Assembly (NCBI GenBank): GCA_038318385.1
Contig: JBBQCD010000002.1
Coordinates: 1-64,000 of the forward strand
Direction: 5' to 3'
Length of the DNA: 64,000 nucleotides
From: Schlegelella_A sp038318385
GTDB lineage: Bacteria > Pseudomonadota > Gammaproteobacteria > Burkholderiales > Burkholderiaceae_C
The translations under genes and the position numbers were made by a program. Shown piece by piece: positions 1 to 7,728 of the stretch (its first letter is position 1; each line of letters begins with the position of its first letter). A model generated the notes under the pieces. The model made no database searches. It worked only from the letters and a program-made list of their open reading frames with translations, and was not told the DNA's origin.

Positions 1-503
1 GAGCGTCCAACACGGGTTGCCCACCGCCGGCCTGTGCGTGGCTGGCGCCACGCCGGCCGTGGACAACCCTGCACCGATGCTCATCGTGACTTGAGAATCA
101 AGTCATCAACCGTCCGCGAGAACGGGGCAACTCCAACTCCAGTCTGCATTTGCAGTGATGACCCAGCTCGCGTGTCCTCCAACGCCCGAGAGGGCTACCG
201 TAGCGGCAACGATTCCTCCGAAAGCTCTAGTTCCACAAGCCGGGGTGGCAAGCGGACGGCGTCGTAGCGGTCGCTCGTGGACTGCGGCTATTGGCCGACT
301 CCACTCATCGCCCTGGCGCGGGTGACTGTCATGTGACCGCGTCAGCAACACGTTACCGGCCCACGGACTCGAACGTCGCTGATATCGGCCGCAGCCACAA
401 CTCTGCCGCCTCGCTCCCCTCCTGCGTGTCGGCGGCCGTGGCACTGGCGCCGGCCTTCCCGGTGCCTGGGGTTGCGTGTGGCGACAACTCCGCCGCGGCC
501 TGA
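1..503. other. Non-coding stretch at window start
   Basis: No convincing gene was found on either strand. The short open frames here have no ribosome binding site, no recognisable domain, and the arginine/proline-rich composition typical of chance frames in GC-rich DNA. The only clear structure is a perfect palindrome at 87-105, listed separately. By the att argument at 2625-2669 this stretch probably belongs to an integrated element. Confidence 0.5.
87..105. promoter_or_regulatory. Perfect 19-bp palindrome
   Basis: TGACTTGA-gaa-TCAAGTCA: two perfect 8-bp arms around a 3-base centre. The TTGA/TCAA core resembles FNR-type half-sites, but the spacing (3 rather than 4) differs. It could be an operator or the stem of a transcript hairpin. 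No gene start lies immediately beside it in the window, so its target is unknown. Confidence 0.4.
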
Positions 504-1808
504 TCACGCTGCCAACGCTGCCCCTGAGGTGTCTGTCCGCCTGGCCAGGTAGCGCCTGATCGCATCGGCGGCGCGGCCTGCGCCGTCCACGCCGGCGTAC
601 CAGCCCTTTACCCGTTCGGCGCTGGCGGCAAAGCGCGGGTCGGTTGCGACGCGCTTCACTGCATCGGTGAGGCGAGGCGTGTCAGCGTGCCGTGGCGCCA
701 CCGCCAATGCCATGCCGTGGCGGGCCGCCAAGTCGACGTTCAGGTCCTGCTCGGGATGCAACGGCAGGCCCACCAGTGGCGTGCCGCTGGTCATGGCGGT
801 CTGCACCGAGCCCTGTCCACCCATCGTCACGGCCACCTGCACCTGCGGCATCACGCGGTGGCTGGGCAACAGGCCAGTTACCACCACGCCGGGGTCCGAC
901 ACAGGCCCGAAATCGTGCACCGTGGCGCCGACGATCACACGCAGCCCGGCCGCGCGCACGCGGGCGGTGACCTTGCGCAGCAGGGATGCCGAACTGGATG
1001 ACAGCACAACGTACGCAGTGGGTTCGCGACCGTCCAGGAAAGCCTGGACCTGAGGCGAAATCGGCAGGTCCAGTTGCGCAAACAGCGGTCCGGTGTAGAC
1101 CAGTTGCGTATCGGGCCGGTAGAGTCCGGGCCGCTTCGGCCGCCAGGCTTCCAGTTCGGCCTCGGACACCCCCAGCACCTCGGGCAGGTCGGTCACCAGC
1201 GTCAGGTCACCCAGCATCAAGGCCGCCAGCGTGGGCACGGGCTCCACGCCCAGCTCGGCCGCCACGCTGTTGAGAAAGACGGTGGGGTCGGTTAGCCGAG
1301 TTGGCATGGCGTTCGCCATCTTGCGCTTCACCCACGCCGGCAACCACTCCAGGGCGGGCGCCGGCATGGTCGCAGGCACCGGGGCCAGACCGCGCTCGAA
1401 GACGGGCGGGACATAGGAGGCGCCGTGCGACGCTACCAGTGGGATGCCTGCCACGCGTGACGACAGGTAAGCTGTAAGCGTGAAGCCGATCACCACCGCC
1501 TGCGCCCCCACTTGACGGAAGAATGCAGCTTCGGCCGCAACGCTGCGGCGCACCTCGTCGGCCTCCAGCATCCGCACGCCGGGCTTGCCGATACGCACCA
1601 GGTCCTTCAGAAAGCGCCCACAGCGCGCCGCATCCATCTCGGGCGGCAGCAGGGTCCAGGGCATGCCGGCTTCGTCCAGCACGCGTGTGTACGGCCCGCC
1701 ATGCGTGGCCAGTGCCACGGCCTCGCCGCGCGCTTGCAGGGCCTGGGCAATGGCCAGCATGCGTGAGGTCTCGGAGAGAAAGCCGCAGTTCGGCAACAGC
1801 ACAATCAT
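504..1808 (-). CDS. GT1-family glycosyltransferase (UDP-glycosyltransferase type)
   Basis: The 434-aa protein has the two-domain GT-B layout of GT1 enzymes, which transfer a sugar from a nucleotide donor to small hydrophobic acceptors. The N-terminal acceptor half starts with MIVLLPNCGFLSETSRMLAI. The C-terminal donor half has the diagnostic stretch MGGQGSVQTAMTSGTPLVGL, then P-HPEQDLN, matching the usual GG-x-GS...G-P...P...DQ donor motif; the first His of the usual HGG is Met here. No signal peptide or membrane segment is seen, so it is probably cytosolic. The start has a GGAGA ribosome binding site about 7 bases upstream. It diverges from a MarR regulator only 43 bp away, which probably controls it. 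The acceptor cannot be predicted; detoxification of a phenolic or antibiotic is one option. Confidence 0.8.
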   Translation of the reverse strand: MIVLLPNCGFLSETSRMLAIAQALQARGEAVALATHGGPYTRVLDEAGMPWTLLPPEMDAARCGRFLKDLVRIGKPGVRMLEADEVRRSVAAEAAFFRQVGAQAVVIGFTLTAYLSSRVAGIPLVASHGASYVPPVFERGLAPVPATMPAPALEWLPAWVKRKMANAMPTRLTDPTVFLNSVAAELGVEPVPTLAALMLGDLTLVTDLPEVLGVSEAELEAWRPKRPGLYRPDTQLVYTGPLFAQLDLPISPQVQAFLDGREPTAYVVLSSSSASLLRKVTARVRAAGLRVIVGATVHDFGPVSDPGVVVTGLLPSHRVMPQVQVAVTMGGQGSVQTAMTSGTPLVGLPLHPEQDLNVDLAARHGMALAVAPRHADTPRLTDAVKRVATDPRFAASAERVKGWYAGVDGAGRAADAIRRYLARRTDTSGAALAA

Positions 1809-1851
1809 CAGAGTCTCCGTCGGTGGTCGACATAAAGGTAATATATTGGAT
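1809..1851. promoter_or_regulatory. Divergent promoter/operator between glycosyltransferase and MarR gene
   Basis: This 43-bp gap must hold both promoters. It contains the only AT-rich patch nearby (1831-1851) with TAATAT at 1839-1844, which could be a -10 for the rightward gene. That would place transcription start almost on the ATG at 1852, so the MarR mRNA may be leaderless; no good Shine-Dalgarno precedes it. The patch is roughly symmetric around AATATATT, as expected for a MarR dimer site. This is inferred from pattern only. Confidence 0.4.
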
Positions 1852-2316
1852 ATGACCGCGAACCGTCAATGGCTGGACCTGGGGCTGGACGCCCTGCCCA
1901 CCCCGCGCGCCGATCGCGTGCGCCTGTTCCGGCTGCTGCTGGCGACGGCGGCACGCATGCGCGTGGCACTGGATCGTGAGTTGGCGTCCAGCGGCATCAC
2001 CACGCAGCAAGCTGCGCTGCTGCAGTGCGTGCAGGCGCAGCCCGAGGCGCCGACCATGGGCGTTGTGGCGCTGGCGATGTCGATGACGCACCAGAACGTC
2101 AAGCAGATCGCTTTGGCGCTGCAGCGCAAGGGATTCCTTGACATCGTGGTCGACGAAGCCGATCGCCGCGCCCGTCGGCTTGTGCTGACCGCGCACCACC
2201 ATCGCTTCTGGGCCCGGCGCAACCCTCAGGACTTCAGCGCGGTGGAAAGCCTGACCGTGGAGCTGGGCGACGCCGATGTGCGAACCCTGGTGGGCCTGCT
2301 GGCCCGCTTGGACTGA
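1852..2316 (+). CDS. MarR-family transcriptional regulator
   Basis: The 154-aa protein has the MarR winged-helix layout: an N-terminal dimerisation helix (RVRLFRLLLATAARM), helix-turn-helix around residues 55-85 (PTMGVVALAMSMTHQNVKQI), and a wing with VDEADRRARRL, which fits the family's D-x-R-D/R-x-R wing motif. MarR proteins are usually repressors relieved by small phenolic ligands. The start at 1852 was chosen because the winged helix is complete from there and the frame upstream overlaps the divergent glycosyltransferase. It probably regulates itself and that neighbour. Confidence 0.82.
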   Translation: MTANRQWLDLGLDALPTPRADRVRLFRLLLATAARMRVALDRELASSGITTQQAALLQCVQAQPEAPTMGVVALAMSMTHQNVKQIALALQRKGFLDIVVDEADRRARRLVLTAHHHRFWARRNPQDFSAVESLTVELGDADVRTLVGLLARLD

Positions 2317-2624
2317 CCTTCGGGAGGCTCGCCTCCGCCCCAGACCAAGTGGTACGCGGCCATTGCCCAATGTGGCGCCCTTCTTTCTGGTGCCTTCCTC
2401 ATGGTGTCAACGTCTCGTTGGTTGCCTCACAGCAACTGCGAGTTGCAGATTCGGCACCTGAACCGGTCGGTCGGGAGCACCCGCAATTGGCCGCGTCCCT
2501 TTCGGATACAGACATCCCCGCAACGTACGTCTCTCGGCAATCCTCATGACGGGTCGAGCGAAAACCGGCAATCCCGGTAAAGGGGGTGCCGCTTAGCGAG
2601 GGCTGTCCCGCAGTGAGAGCTGTC

Positions 2625-2669
2625 CTGTTAATCCGTAGGTCCCTGGTTCGAGCCCAGGTCGAGGAGCCA
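2625..2669 (+). tRNA. 3' fragment of tRNA-Asn(GTT), probable attachment site
   Basis: These 45 bases match the 3' part of a bacterial tRNA-Asn from the anticodon loop to the encoded CCA. CTGTTAA contains anticodon GTT at 2627-2629, followed by the anticodon stem half, variable loop, the T arm with GGTTCGAGCC, and the acceptor half GTCGAGGAGCCA. The 5' half is absent upstream, so it is not a working gene. A break in the anticodon loop is where tyrosine integrases commonly cross over. Such fragments mark the end of an integrated island distal to the intact tRNA, so the element should lie to the left and the native chromosome to the right. Confidence 0.85.
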
Positions 2670-2680
2670 GAAGAAAAAAT

Positions 2681-2707
2681 AGGGTCTGACAGCGATGTCA
2701 GGACCCT
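2681..2707 (+). terminator. Hairpin following the tRNA fragment
   Basis: AGGGTC-TGAC pairs with GTCA-g-GACCCT (10 base pairs with one bulged base, 6-base loop). It starts 11 bases after the CCA of the tRNA fragment, where a tRNA terminator would be. The T-run is poor (GGTCGTTTCGT). It is probably the ancestral terminator of the tRNA-Asn gene, retained on the chromosomal side of the junction. Confidence 0.5.
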
Positions 2708-2726
2708 GGTCGTTTCGTATGCGCCA

Positions 2727-2812
2727 AGCCGGTGCCGCCGATGTGCGTCCGAGTAGCGCCACTCCTTCGCAGAGCGCCCATTCGGTCATCCCACATCGGC
2801 GCGACACCGGCT
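2727..2812. repeat. Long imperfect inverted repeat upstream of the PYP operon
   Basis: The left arm (2727-2745) and right arm (2792-2812) share AGCCGGTG and CGCCGATGTG as two paired blocks of 8 and 10 bp, separated by a small internal loop. About 46 bases lie between the arms. The right arm ends 73 bases before the PYP start codon. It could form a stable leader structure, terminate incoming transcription, or be a protein-binding site. Confidence 0.55.
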
Positions 2813-2885
2813 CAAGACCAGGCGGCGTCTGCCGATAAGGATGTGTGCCCCGTGATTCTGCGAGCCACTGTCACCGGAGCTCGGA

Positions 2886-3278
2886 ATGAATCAATTGGCA
2901 CTGCTGAAGTTCGATCAGGCAAATATTCTTGGCCAGCTCGACGATCTCGACGATTCCGAACTCGACGCCCTTGATTTCGGCGTCATCGGCTTCGACGCCG
3001 ACACCGCCGTGCGCCGATACAACGCGTTCGAGTCCGGGCTTGCCGGGCTCGCCCCGCAACGAGTGCTCGGCAATGCGCTGTTCACCGCTGTCGCGCCCTG
3101 CATGAACAATTTTCTGGTGGCTCAGCGTTTCGAGGATGCCGCCACGTCGGCAACGTTCCTTGACGCGACCATCGACTATGTCTTCACGTTGCGCATGCGC
3201 CCGGCGAAAGTCGCGCTGCGGCTGTTGGCCTCCCCCACGCTCGCCCTGCGCTACGTCCTCGTCAATCGACGCACCTGA
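2886..3278 (+). CDS. pyp: Photoactive yellow protein (PYP) homologue
   Basis: The 130-aa single PAS-domain protein aligns along its whole length with PYP, the blue-light photoreceptor that binds p-coumaric acid on a cysteine. The family signature VAPC is present, with Cys72 at the chromophore position (Cys69 in Halorhodospira PYP). Tyr45 and Glu49 in YNAFE match Tyr42 and Glu46, which hydrogen-bond the chromophore. The pocket positions equivalent to Thr50, Arg52 and Tyr98 are Ala, Leu and Leu, so spectral or kinetic properties may differ. Start at 2886 has GGAG about 9 bases upstream. The next gene starts on the base after the stop codon, implying translational coupling to two c-di-GMP enzymes. 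No tyrosine ammonia-lyase or p-coumaroyl-CoA ligase is adjacent. Confidence 0.85.
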   Translation: MNQLALLKFDQANILGQLDDLDDSELDALDFGVIGFDADTAVRRYNAFESGLAGLAPQRVLGNALFTAVAPCMNNFLVAQRFEDAATSATFLDATIDYVFTLRMRPAKVALRLLASPTLALRYVLVNRRT

Positions 3279-4604
3279 GTGGTCGCGACCGTTCCTGAGC
3301 TCGCAGAAGAATACGAGGCACTGATCCAGTTCCTGTATCTGGCCCCTGTCGGCTTGGCGCAGACGTCGCTAGACGGCGAGATCGCGATGATCAACCCGAT
3401 CTCCGCGCAGCTGCTGATGCCGCTGTCGCGGGACGGTGACTTGACGAACCTGTTCACCGCTTTGGAGACTGTGGCGCCGGATCTCCGGCATCGAGTCTCC
3501 ACGTTCGATCAACCGAAAGGGATGATCTGCGACGCCTTGCGCATCCAGGTTGGGGTGGGGGCCCGGAACAAGCACAATCCTCAGATGTTGTCGTTCAGCC
3601 TCCTCAAGCTCGATGAGGAGCGGCTCATGGCGGTGCTCAGCGACATCACGCAGCAAGTCGCTCAGGAGCGCCTCCTCCGGCAGAACGACGCATGGCTCAA
3701 CGCCATCCTGACCGGCGTCACCGACTATGCGTTGGTGCGACTGGACAAGGAGGGGTGCGTGGACGAATGGAACCCGAGCATCGCGCGAATCACCGGCTTC
3801 GGGCGGGAGGCGATCCTCGGCAGGCCCTTCTCCGTCTTCTATCCCAGCGGCGGTACGACGCCCGACCGTGTCCTGGATCGCCTGCGTGAGGCAGACGAAA
3901 GTGGCTGGAGCCTCGACGAGGGATGGCGCGTCAAGTCCGACGGGACTCGTTTCTGGGGCAGCGCGATGATCTCCCCATTGCGCGAGCGCCCCGACGCGCC
4001 ATGCCAGGGCCAAGGACTGGTGGACACAGTGCCAGACGAACCCGCGTACTGTCTGATCATCCGCGACATCACCGACAAGCGTGAGGCGAGCGAAGGCCAG
4101 CGCAAGGCGTCCACCTGCGACCACCTGACGGGGATTGCCAACCGCAGGACGTTCTTCGAAGCCGCCGAAGTGGAGTTGGCCCGCGGCCGGCGAGCGCCCC
4201 GCGAACTATCCCTCGTCCTGTTCGATGCCGACCATTTCAAGAACGTCAATGACAAACACGGCCATCCCGCGGGCGATGCGGTGCTGCGCCACTTGGCAGC
4301 GTTGCTGACAGTCACCTTCCGAGAGGTGGATGTGGTCGGACGGGTAGGCGGAGAAGAGTTCGCGGTGTTGCTGCCATCGACCGGCATTCAGGGCGCTACA
4401 AAGGTCGCGGAGCGACTGCGACTTGCGGTGGCTTCCAAGCCGGTCGAAGTGGACGGTGTACAGATCCACTACACGGTGAGCGCAGGCGTCGCGACCACCG
4501 ACGACCATTCGATGTCTCTGGACGCGTTGATGAAACGGGCCGACGTCGCCTTGTACGCGGCCAAGGCAGCCGGCCGGAATCAAGTCCAGAGCTGGTCGTC
4601 CTAG
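3279..4604 (+). CDS. PAS-PAS-GGDEF diguanylate cyclase
   Basis: The 441-aa protein should make cyclic di-GMP. Residues ~1-125 form a PAS-like sensor closely related to the N-terminus of the next gene. Residues ~140-275 form a second PAS domain (WNPSIARITGFGREAILGRP) ending in the linker CLIIRDITDKREA. Residues ~280-441 are a GGDEF domain with an intact GGEEF active site near residue 357. The inhibitory RxxD site is present five residues before it (REVD), so product inhibition is likely. There is no transmembrane segment. It starts with GTG directly after the PYP stop codon, so it is the obvious output partner of that photoreceptor, although direct signalling is an inference. Confidence 0.88.
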   Translation: MVATVPELAEEYEALIQFLYLAPVGLAQTSLDGEIAMINPISAQLLMPLSRDGDLTNLFTALETVAPDLRHRVSTFDQPKGMICDALRIQVGVGARNKHNPQMLSFSLLKLDEERLMAVLSDITQQVAQERLLRQNDAWLNAILTGVTDYALVRLDKEGCVDEWNPSIARITGFGREAILGRPFSVFYPSGGTTPDRVLDRLREADESGWSLDEGWRVKSDGTRFWGSAMISPLRERPDAPCQGQGLVDTVPDEPAYCLIIRDITDKREASEGQRKASTCDHLTGIANRRTFFEAAEVELARGRRAPRELSLVLFDADHFKNVNDKHGHPAGDAVLRHLAALLTVTFREVDVVGRVGGEEFAVLLPSTGIQGATKVAERLRLAVASKPVEVDGVQIHYTVSAGVATTDDHSMSLDALMKRADVALYAAKAAGRNQVQSWSS

Positions 4605-4630
4605 CTCGAACCTTCGCAGCAGCACCTCGA

Positions 4631-6412
4631 ATGGCCGCGATGCAAAGTGAAAGCGCCGGCGCCCACGAGGCGTTGATGCAGTTCCTGTACAGAGCGCCGA
4701 TCGGCTTGCTGCAAACGACGTTGGACGGCACGATCGAGATGATCAATCCGATGTCCGCCAGCCTCCTCATGCCGTTGTCGCGCAACGGCGACCTGGATAA
4801 CCTGTTCACGGCGCTGGAAGAGGTCGCCCCGCACCTGCGCCAGTTGGTGGTCGGGTACGAACCGTCCAACGGAGCGGTGTGCGATTCGCTTCGGATCGTG
4901 GTGCCCGCCCGTGGCGAGTCGGCCGCCGCAGCCCAGATCCTTTCCATCAGCCTCATGAAGCTGGATGAGCTTCGCCTGATGGGGTTGGTCAGCGACGTCA
5001 CGCTGGAAGTGCAACGCGAAGAGTCAGGACTGGCTCGCCGACTGGATGCGGCGGCAAGGACCGACACCTTGACGAAGATGCCGACCCGGCCCGTCGTCCG
5101 AGATCGGATCCAGCGAGCCATCGAACGGGCACGCGTCGAACCGAACTACGATTTTGCGGTTCTCTTCATGAACTGCGATCGCTTCAAGCAGATCAACGAT
5201 TCTCTTGGGCACTTGGCCGGTGACGAAGTGCTTGGCTTGATGGCGAATCGACTGCGCGCCGCGCTTCGCCGGCGCAACCGTGGCGATCGAACGGCCGACA
5301 ACGAGGCGATGGCAGGGCGTCTGGGCGGCGACGAGTTCGTGGTGCTCCTCGACAATCTGCAAGCAGCGGAAGAAGTGCATGCGGTGGCCCAGCGGCTGCT
5401 CGATGTGCTGAGCCAGCCTTACAGCGTGCTCGGGCAGCAGCTTCACTTCACCGCCAGCATGGGCGTGGTCCTGCGCGACCACGTCACGGGCGACGCCGAT
5501 GCTGCGCTTCAGGACTCGAGCATCGCGATGGTTGAAGCCAAGCGTGCGGGCGGCGCGCGCTACGTCGTCTTCGAACCATCGATGCATGAACGCGCAGCGC
5601 GGCGCGGCGGCATCGAAAGCGACTTGCGACGCGCCTTGCTCAACCACGAGCTCTTTGTCGTCTATCAGCCGATAGTGGCGCTGCAGATTCCGGAGGGCGC
5701 CGACTGCCCTCCCTCACATGCCGCCGGTGTCGAGGCGCTGGTGCGCTGGCGCCATCCCACGCGGGGTGTCGTGCCGCCCCTGGAGTTCATCGGCATCGCG
5801 GAAAAGTGCGGACTGATCGGCCCCATCGGCGAATTCGTCCTCTCGGCAGCGTGCCACCAGTTCACGGTGTGGCGGCGCGAACTGGGCCGGCTTGCCCCCC
5901 GACTCCTGGCGGTGAACTTGTCGCGCGGCCAACTCGGCGATTCGAGCTTTGTCGAGATCGTCGAGCGGATTCTGAGGTCCAGCGGTATGCAACCCTCGGA
6001 CCTACAGCTGGAAGTCACGGAGAGCCTGGCCGCTCAGGACGAATCAGTCCAGGCGCGTCTGCAGCAGCTCAAGGCGCTCGGCCTGTCGCTCGCACTGGAC
6101 GATTTCGGAACAGGCTATTCGTCTTTGGCAAGCCTGCATCAGCTGCCGGTGGGCACGGTGAAGATCGATCGCTCATTCGTCAGCGAGGCCGTGTCGAGCG
6201 CACACCATCACGTGTTGATCGAAGCGACAGTCCGGGTAGCCCGGAGCCTCGGAATGGGCACGGTGGCAGAGGGAATCGAAACCCAGGCGCAAGCCGATCT
6301 GGTGACGCAACTGGGCTGTGAAAAGGGGCAAGGCTACCTTTTCAGCCGGCCGCTTTCAGCAGCGGACCTCGTGCTCTGGCTGGCAAGGAACGATGCCCCC
6401 AAGGCAAGTTGA
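4631..6412 (+). CDS. PAS-GGDEF-EAL protein (c-di-GMP turnover)
   Basis: The 593-aa cytosolic protein has an N-terminal PAS-like sensor (residues ~1-130) paralogous to that of the preceding cyclase, a GGDEF domain with an intact GGDEF motif (residue ~232) and no RxxD inhibitory site, and an EAL phosphodiesterase domain. The EAL domain keeps the catalytic set: EAL at ~368, NLS, EVTES, DDFGTGYSSL, KIDRSF, EGIET and QGYLFSRPL, so c-di-GMP hydrolysis is likely. It lies 26 bp after the cyclase in the same operon as PYP. The pair may set the c-di-GMP level in opposite directions from a shared cue. Confidence 0.9.
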   Translation: MAAMQSESAGAHEALMQFLYRAPIGLLQTTLDGTIEMINPMSASLLMPLSRNGDLDNLFTALEEVAPHLRQLVVGYEPSNGAVCDSLRIVVPARGESAAAAQILSISLMKLDELRLMGLVSDVTLEVQREESGLARRLDAAARTDTLTKMPTRPVVRDRIQRAIERARVEPNYDFAVLFMNCDRFKQINDSLGHLAGDEVLGLMANRLRAALRRRNRGDRTADNEAMAGRLGGDEFVVLLDNLQAAEEVHAVAQRLLDVLSQPYSVLGQQLHFTASMGVVLRDHVTGDADAALQDSSIAMVEAKRAGGARYVVFEPSMHERAARRGGIESDLRRALLNHELFVVYQPIVALQIPEGADCPPSHAAGVEALVRWRHPTRGVVPPLEFIGIAEKCGLIGPIGEFVLSAACHQFTVWRRELGRLAPRLLAVNLSRGQLGDSSFVEIVERILRSSGMQPSDLQLEVTESLAAQDESVQARLQQLKALGLSLALDDFGTGYSSLASLHQLPVGTVKIDRSFVSEAVSSAHHHVLIEATVRVARSLGMGTVAEGIETQAQADLVTQLGCEKGQGYLFSRPLSAADLVLWLARNDAPKAS

Positions 6413-6434
6413 TTTCCGCTGACTGGAACTCCCC

Positions 6435-6448
6435 GGACGCCCGCGTCC
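6435..6448. terminator. Small GC hairpin between convergent genes
   Basis: GGACG-cccg-CGTCC lies in the 45-bp gap between the GGDEF-EAL gene and the convergent binding-protein gene. It is short and lacks a T-run on either strand, so it is a weak bidirectional terminator candidate. Confidence 0.3.
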
Positions 6449-6457
6449 ACGACTCGC

Positions 6458-7672
6458 TCATCGCTTCACCAGCGGACATGTCGACTTCGACAAGGGCTGG
6501 AAGGCATCGTTGCCCGGAATGGTGGCCAGCACCTTGTAGTAGTCCCAGGGGTACGACGACTCGCTGGGCGCCTTCACCTGCACCAGGTGCATGTCGTGCA
6601 CCATGCGTCCATCCTCGCGGATGCTACCGTTGTGGGCAAAGAAGTCGTTGATCTTGCGGCTCTTCATCTTGGCCATCACCGCCTGCGTCGCGTCGGTGCC
6701 CGCCTCCTTCACGGAGCGCAGATAGTGCAATGTCGACGAATAGTTGGCCGCCTGGATGGCGGTAGGCATCTTTTTCATGCGTTCGAAGTAGCGGCGCGAC
6801 CAGGCTCGCGTCTCCTCGTTCGCATCCCAGTAGAAGGCTTCGGTCAGCATCAGGCCCTGCGCGGCCTTCAGGCCGAGACCGTGGATGTCGGTGATGAACA
6901 CGGCCAGTCCGGCCAGGCTCTGCTTCTTGGGATCGACACCGAACTCCTTGGCAGCCTTGATCGCGTTGATCGTGTCGCTGCCACCGTTGGCCAGGCCGAT
7001 GATCCTGGCGCCGGAGTTCTGGGCGCTCAACATGAATGACGAGAAGTCCGCGGCGCCCAGGGGATGGCGGGCCGTTCCGAGCACCTTGCCTCCGCCGGCG
7101 TTGACCAGTTCGGTCACGTCCTTCTCCATCTGGTGGCCGAAGGCATAGTCGGCGGTCAGGAAGTACCAGCTGGTACCGCCGTTCTTCAGAATTGCCTTGG
7201 CCGTGCCGTTGGCCATCGCGTAGGTGTCCCACGCGTAGTGCACGGTGTTCTCGTTGCACGCGGCGTTGGTGATGCGCGTGGAGCCCGCGCCGTTGACGAT
7301 CGCGATGCGGTTCTTCTCCTTGGCCATGCCCATGGCCGCCAGGGCCACCGCCGAATTGGTGAGGTCGGTGATCATGTCGACCTTGTCCTGGTCGAACCAC
7401 TCACGCACCTTGCTGGAGGCAATGTCGGCTTTGTTCTGGTGGTCCATCTCGAGGACTTCGATGGGCTTGCCGAGGACCTTGCCGCCGAAGTCTTCCACCG
7501 CCATCTTGACCGCGACGACCGAGCCGCGCCCGGACAGGTCCGACAGCGCGCCGGTCATGTCGGTTACGACGCCGATGCGCACGACGCCGTCCGAGATGCC
7601 CTGGGCGTGTGCAAGGGTGCCCAGGCCGGCCGTCAGTGCGGCGGCGAGCAGGGTGTTGCGGAATCGATTCAT
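6458..7672 (-). CDS. Periplasmic substrate-binding protein, Leu/Ile/Val (LivK-like) family
   Basis: The 404-aa protein begins with a Sec signal peptide (MNRFRNTLLAAALTAGLGTL then AHA-QG), so it is periplasmic. The mature part starts GVVRIGVVTDMTGALSDLSG and carries the type I binding-protein fold used by branched-chain amino-acid-type ABC transporters, many of which in Burkholderiales bind aromatic or short-chain acids. Start at 7672 is fixed by the signal peptide and an AGGAGA ribosome binding site. It is the last gene of an acyl-CoA catabolic operon, 56 bp after the SDR. No permease or ATPase gene accompanies it, so it must use a transporter encoded elsewhere or act as a sensor subunit. The catabolic context suggests a carboxylic acid ligand. 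Confidence 0.85.
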   Translation of the reverse strand: MNRFRNTLLAAALTAGLGTLAHAQGISDGVVRIGVVTDMTGALSDLSGRGSVVAVKMAVEDFGGKVLGKPIEVLEMDHQNKADIASSKVREWFDQDKVDMITDLTNSAVALAAMGMAKEKNRIAIVNGAGSTRITNAACNENTVHYAWDTYAMANGTAKAILKNGGTSWYFLTADYAFGHQMEKDVTELVNAGGGKVLGTARHPLGAADFSSFMLSAQNSGARIIGLANGGSDTINAIKAAKEFGVDPKKQSLAGLAVFITDIHGLGLKAAQGLMLTEAFYWDANEETRAWSRRYFERMKKMPTAIQAANYSSTLHYLRSVKEAGTDATQAVMAKMKSRKINDFFAHNGSIREDGRMVHDMHLVQVKAPSESSYPWDYYKVLATIPGNDAFQPLSKSTCPLVKR

Positions 7673-7728
7673 GGTTCTTGTCTCCTGGTTTGTGTGGTTA
7701 CTGCCAAAGCGACGCGCGGCCGCCGGCC

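Larger units (their letters stand above)
2317..2885. other. Intergenic region holding the att-like tRNA fragment and a large inverted repeat
   Basis: No protein gene is supported here. From left to right it holds about 300 bp with nothing recognisable, the tRNA-Asn 3' fragment (2625-2669), a terminator-like hairpin (2681-2707) and a long imperfect inverted repeat (2727-2812), then the leader of the PYP operon. Confidence 0.6.

Noticed and set aside
353..565. Small minus-strand frame downstream of the glycosyltransferase
   Set aside because: It overlaps the end of the glycosyltransferase in another frame, has no ribosome binding site and no recognisable domain.
2625..2669. A functional tRNA-Asn gene
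   Set aside because: The D arm, 5' acceptor strand and anticodon 5' half are missing upstream of 2625, so only an att-type fragment is supported.
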